Shown here piece after piece: positions 60,847 to 64,000 of a stretch of DNA of 64,000 nt. The stretch's first letter is position 1; the number at the start of each line of letters is the position of its first letter. The notes beneath the pieces were generated by a model. It was not told the origin of the DNA. It made no database searches and was given only the letters and a program-made list of their open reading frames with translations. Source of the stretch: Hyphomicrobiales bacterium. GTDB lineage: Bacteria > Pseudomonadota > Alphaproteobacteria > Rhizobiales > Rhizobiaceae. The stretch spans positions 112,382 to 176,381 of the forward strand of contig UCKU01000003.1 in NCBI GenBank assembly GCA_900473185.1, written 5' to 3'. The position numbers and the translations under genes are program-made.

Positions 60847-60893
60847 GGCGGAACCCATTTCCGCCAGACTCACGGAATTCCCGCCAATAAGGA

Positions 60894-60924
60894 AGCGGCC
60901 GTTTCCGGCCGCTAAAGGGATTTA
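60894..60924 (+). terminator. Terminator after GH15 gene
   Basis: AGCGGCCG-TTTC-CGGCCGCT (60894-60913), perfect 8-bp stem with a 4-base loop, followed by AAAGGGATTTATTTC. T-run imperfect. Two TTCCGGAA palindromes follow at 60941-60948 and 60953-60960. Confidence 0.7.
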
Positions 60925-60983
60925 TTTCATTTTCTCTGTATTCCGGAAGTATTTCCGGAAAACCGAAAGCAAGACCCAGGAGA

Positions 60984-62054
60984 TCAGGACTTGTAGATCA
61001 GCCAGCTCTTGGTGAATTCCTTCTGCATTCCGTCCTCATAGACGACGGTGCAGTTGCGGCCGGCGTTCTTGGCGCTGTAAAGCGCGATATCGCTCTTGGA
61101 ATAGAGCTCGCCGGCGTCGTCGGCGTGCGAGGCCATGCAGATGCCGATGGAGACCGTGACCGGGCCGTAATTGACGCGGGTGCGGGAATTCTTGAAGGGG
61201 GTGGATTCCAGCGTCCGGCGAATGCGCTCGGCGATCGCCGTCACTTCCTCCAGCGTGTTGCCGTCGATGATGAGCGCGAATTCCTCACCGCCGGTGCGGG
61301 CGACGAAAACGTCGCGGCGGACATTGGTGCGGATGACGGAGGCGACCGTCGCCAGAACCTTGTCGCCGACCGGATGGCCGTAGGTATCGTTGATCTTCTT
61401 GAAATTGTCGATGTCGGCTAAGAGCAGGGCAGTTACCGGGCGCAACGCCGGATTGTTGAAGACGGCGGCCAGCCGGTCGTCGAAGGCGCGGCGGTTGGAT
61501 AGGCGCGTCAGAGAGTCGGTATTGGCGATGCGCTTGTATTCGTCGAGTTCCTTACGGACCTGATCCATCTCCTGCGAGCGCTGGACCATGTCTTCGACGG
61601 TCTTTTCGCCGTGGGTGATCGTATCGCCGGTTGCCTGAGTGAGCAGATCGATGGCGTTTTCGATGAGGTCGGCGCTGCTCGTGCTCTTGGAACTGATGCG
61701 CTTGCAGGTCTCGTTGAGCAGCCGGTTATAGCTTTCGAGCGAGGTCTGCTCCTGGCGCAGCACGCGCAGCAGGCCTTCCAGCTCGCCGGCGATGCGGCTA
61801 TGGGCGTCGTCGAAGATCTTGGCAGGTGCCGTGTGGGAACAATGCTGTGTGCCGAGTGCATCGAGCTCAGCCTGCGTCGCCTGGCTGCCGAGAGCGGCAA
61901 GGTCGCGGGTGAGTGCGGGGTTGGAACCAATATAGGCTTCGTAGAAGAGTTCGTAATTGCGGGGAATTGGTGCAACGCCCATGGAGCGCATTGCATAGGT
62001 GATCTGACCCGCCACATCGGGAACCTGCACCTTGGGCGCAACGGCCGTATTCAT
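60984..62054 (-). CDS. Diguanylate cyclase (GGDEF domain)
   Basis: A 356-residue protein with an unassigned N-terminal half and a GGDEF domain starting near residue 190. The catalytic motif is GGEEF in VFVARTGGEEFALIIDGNTL. The usual RxxD inhibitory site five residues before it is missing: the sequence there is VRRDVFVART, with Asp one residue out of register. It makes cyclic di-GMP; feedback control is doubtful. No membrane segment is seen. GGAG lies before ATG 62054. Confidence 0.9.
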   Translation of the reverse strand: MNTAVAPKVQVPDVAGQITYAMRSMGVAPIPRNYELFYEAYIGSNPALTRDLAALGSQATQAELDALGTQHCSHTAPAKIFDDAHSRIAGELEGLLRVLRQEQTSLESYNRLLNETCKRISSKSTSSADLIENAIDLLTQATGDTITHGEKTVEDMVQRSQEMDQVRKELDEYKRIANTDSLTRLSNRRAFDDRLAAVFNNPALRPVTALLLADIDNFKKINDTYGHPVGDKVLATVASVIRTNVRRDVFVARTGGEEFALIIDGNTLEEVTAIAERIRRTLESTPFKNSRTRVNYGPVTVSIGICMASHADDAGELYSKSDIALYSAKNAGRNCTVVYEDGMQKEFTKSWLIYKS

Positions 62055-62418
62055 TCCGGCAACTCCTCATCCAATTCTTAAGCAATCTTCTATTTGTTAT
62101 CTTAGATTTCTTGGGAAATGATTAAAGCGACATATACCAAAGATTACATACGATAAGTTTGATGGGCATCAATACTACGATCAGCCCTATGATTTTTCTC
62201 AAATATTTGTAAGTTCGACTGCAACGGAGACACCTCTTATGCGCGAGGTGCTCCAAAAAAGTTCAATCGTTTTCTCTTTTTAGGGATTGTTTTCGTTTTG
62301 TTGACGGTCGGTATCTTTTGTCTGGTCTACTGCCGGGCAGGGCGAAGTGACAGATTCTGTCTCAAGAAACCGGATTTTGGGGGATCGGATCGCGGTCTCC
62401 CCTTGAAGGTATGAGATC
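62055..62418. other. Intergenic region between the GGDEF gene and a small ORF
   Basis: A 364-base AT-rich spacer holding promoters of two divergent genes. A bulged hairpin, GGAG(A)CACCTC / GAGGTGCTCC, lies at 62226-62254 and is followed on the plus strand by six A. A loose TTGACG (62301-62306) with GTCTAC 18 bases downstream may drive the small ORF at 62419. No tRNA or other RNA gene seen. Confidence 0.5.
62301..62330 (+). promoter_or_regulatory. Possible promoter before the small ORF at 62419
   Basis: TTGACG at 62301-62306 and GTCTAC at 62325-62330, spacer 18. The -10 match is weak. It would give an about 80-base 5' leader. Confidence 0.3.
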
Positions 62419-62655
62419 ATGGAATCGTCTCGCCACACCTCACCCGCCGTTCTCGCATTCGCCATCGTTGCCGGCTGTGCTTTTCTTTTACAGCAGACCG
62501 GCTTCTTCAACGGCATCTTCAGCACGGATATCCTCGCCACCGTGAAGGCGGAGGATATTCTCAGTGCATCCGATATCGCCGCCATGGAACGACCTGTAGT
62601 TCAGCCCATGACGGCGGCCAGTATAGATCCGGCCGAGACGGCTTCGGTGCGATAG
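62419..62655 (+). CDS. Small single-pass membrane protein
   Basis: A 78-residue protein with one hydrophobic segment near the start (AVLAFAIVAGCAFLLQQTGF) and a polar, acidic C-terminal tail (VKAEDILSASDIAAMERPVV). GAAGG at about 62406 lies before ATG 62419. Not recognised; predicted membrane-anchored with a tail of unknown side. It ends 16 bases before the convergent fumarase gene. Confidence 0.65.
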   Translation: MESSRHTSPAVLAFAIVAGCAFLLQQTGFFNGIFSTDILATVKAEDILSASDIAAMERPVVQPMTAASIDPAETASVR

Positions 62656-62671
62656 CCAGCAGGCTCAAGTC

Positions 62672-64000
<1,329 letters not shown>

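Overview
The window is high-GC bacterial chromosome, most likely from a Rhizobiaceae alphaproteobacterium (Rhizobium/Agrobacterium group). The signs are gene content (MobA/MobB/MoaA, a Ugp-type importer with cytoplasmic phosphodiesterases, DUF1127, many LysR and MarR regulators), a RIME-like palindromic intergenic repeat, and alphaproteobacterial promoter style. No rRNA, tRNA, CRISPR array or complete mobile element was seen. The genus is inferred; I could run no search.

Layout. 0-9.4 kb: molybdenum-cofactor genes (mobB-mobA, later moaA), a drug/metabolite transporter, a large chemoreceptor, CsbD, two GNAT acetyltransferases, an SDR and a DUF971 protein. 9.4-12.7 kb: LtrA, a MarR regulator divergent from an alpha/beta hydrolase, and an FMN-type oxidase family protein. 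12.7-18.3 kb: a repeat element, an atypical methionyl-tRNA synthetase behind a leader-peptide attenuator, then a LysR regulator divergent from a DUF2255/carboxymuconolactone-decarboxylase/aldo-keto-reductase run. 18.3-25.7 kb: a ROK regulator divergent from a glycerol-phosphate type ABC importer (ugpBAEC) and two tandem glycerophosphodiesterases. 25.7-28.0 kb: a segment bracketed by two copies of a short repeat, holding a hydrolase, a SigJ-like sigma factor and a decayed IS5-type transposase end. 28-42.3 kb: small enzymes and regulators, including two NmrA-type proteins, an AraC, LysR regulators, a TPP enzyme, TauE/SafE and several small membrane or secreted proteins. 42.3-45.5 kb: a ClC channel with two tandem MarR regulators, and a HIT protein. 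45.6-52.5 kb: an envelope locus with a doubly frameshifted sulfatase, a lytic transglycosylase, OmpA-like and Cys-rich secreted proteins, a LysE exporter and a DUF1254 protein, tied together by a shared promoter motif. 52.6-64 kb: EamA and ChrA transporters, a BAAT-like hydrolase, two methyltransferases, ppgK divergent from a GH15 glucoamylase, a diguanylate cyclase and the start-truncated class I fumarase.

The strongest new signal is in the 202-base gap upstream of the methionyl-tRNA synthetase (minus strand). It holds a promoter-like sequence placing transcription start at or next to an AUG, a 16-codon leader ORF with three consecutive Met codons, a protector hairpin starting at the last Met codon, a possible antiterminator, and a perfect 7-bp terminator followed by T residues. 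This is the layout of ribosome-mediated attenuation, here apparently reporting Met-tRNA charging to a second-type MetRS. The next best signals are the motif GTTTACnGTAACGTACTT found three times around the envelope locus, the perfect palindromes before clcA/marR and before eamA, and the lesions in the sulfatase gene.

Most start codons were adjusted by ribosome-binding-site position. Functions rest on motifs read by eye; paralogue-level assignments are the least certain.
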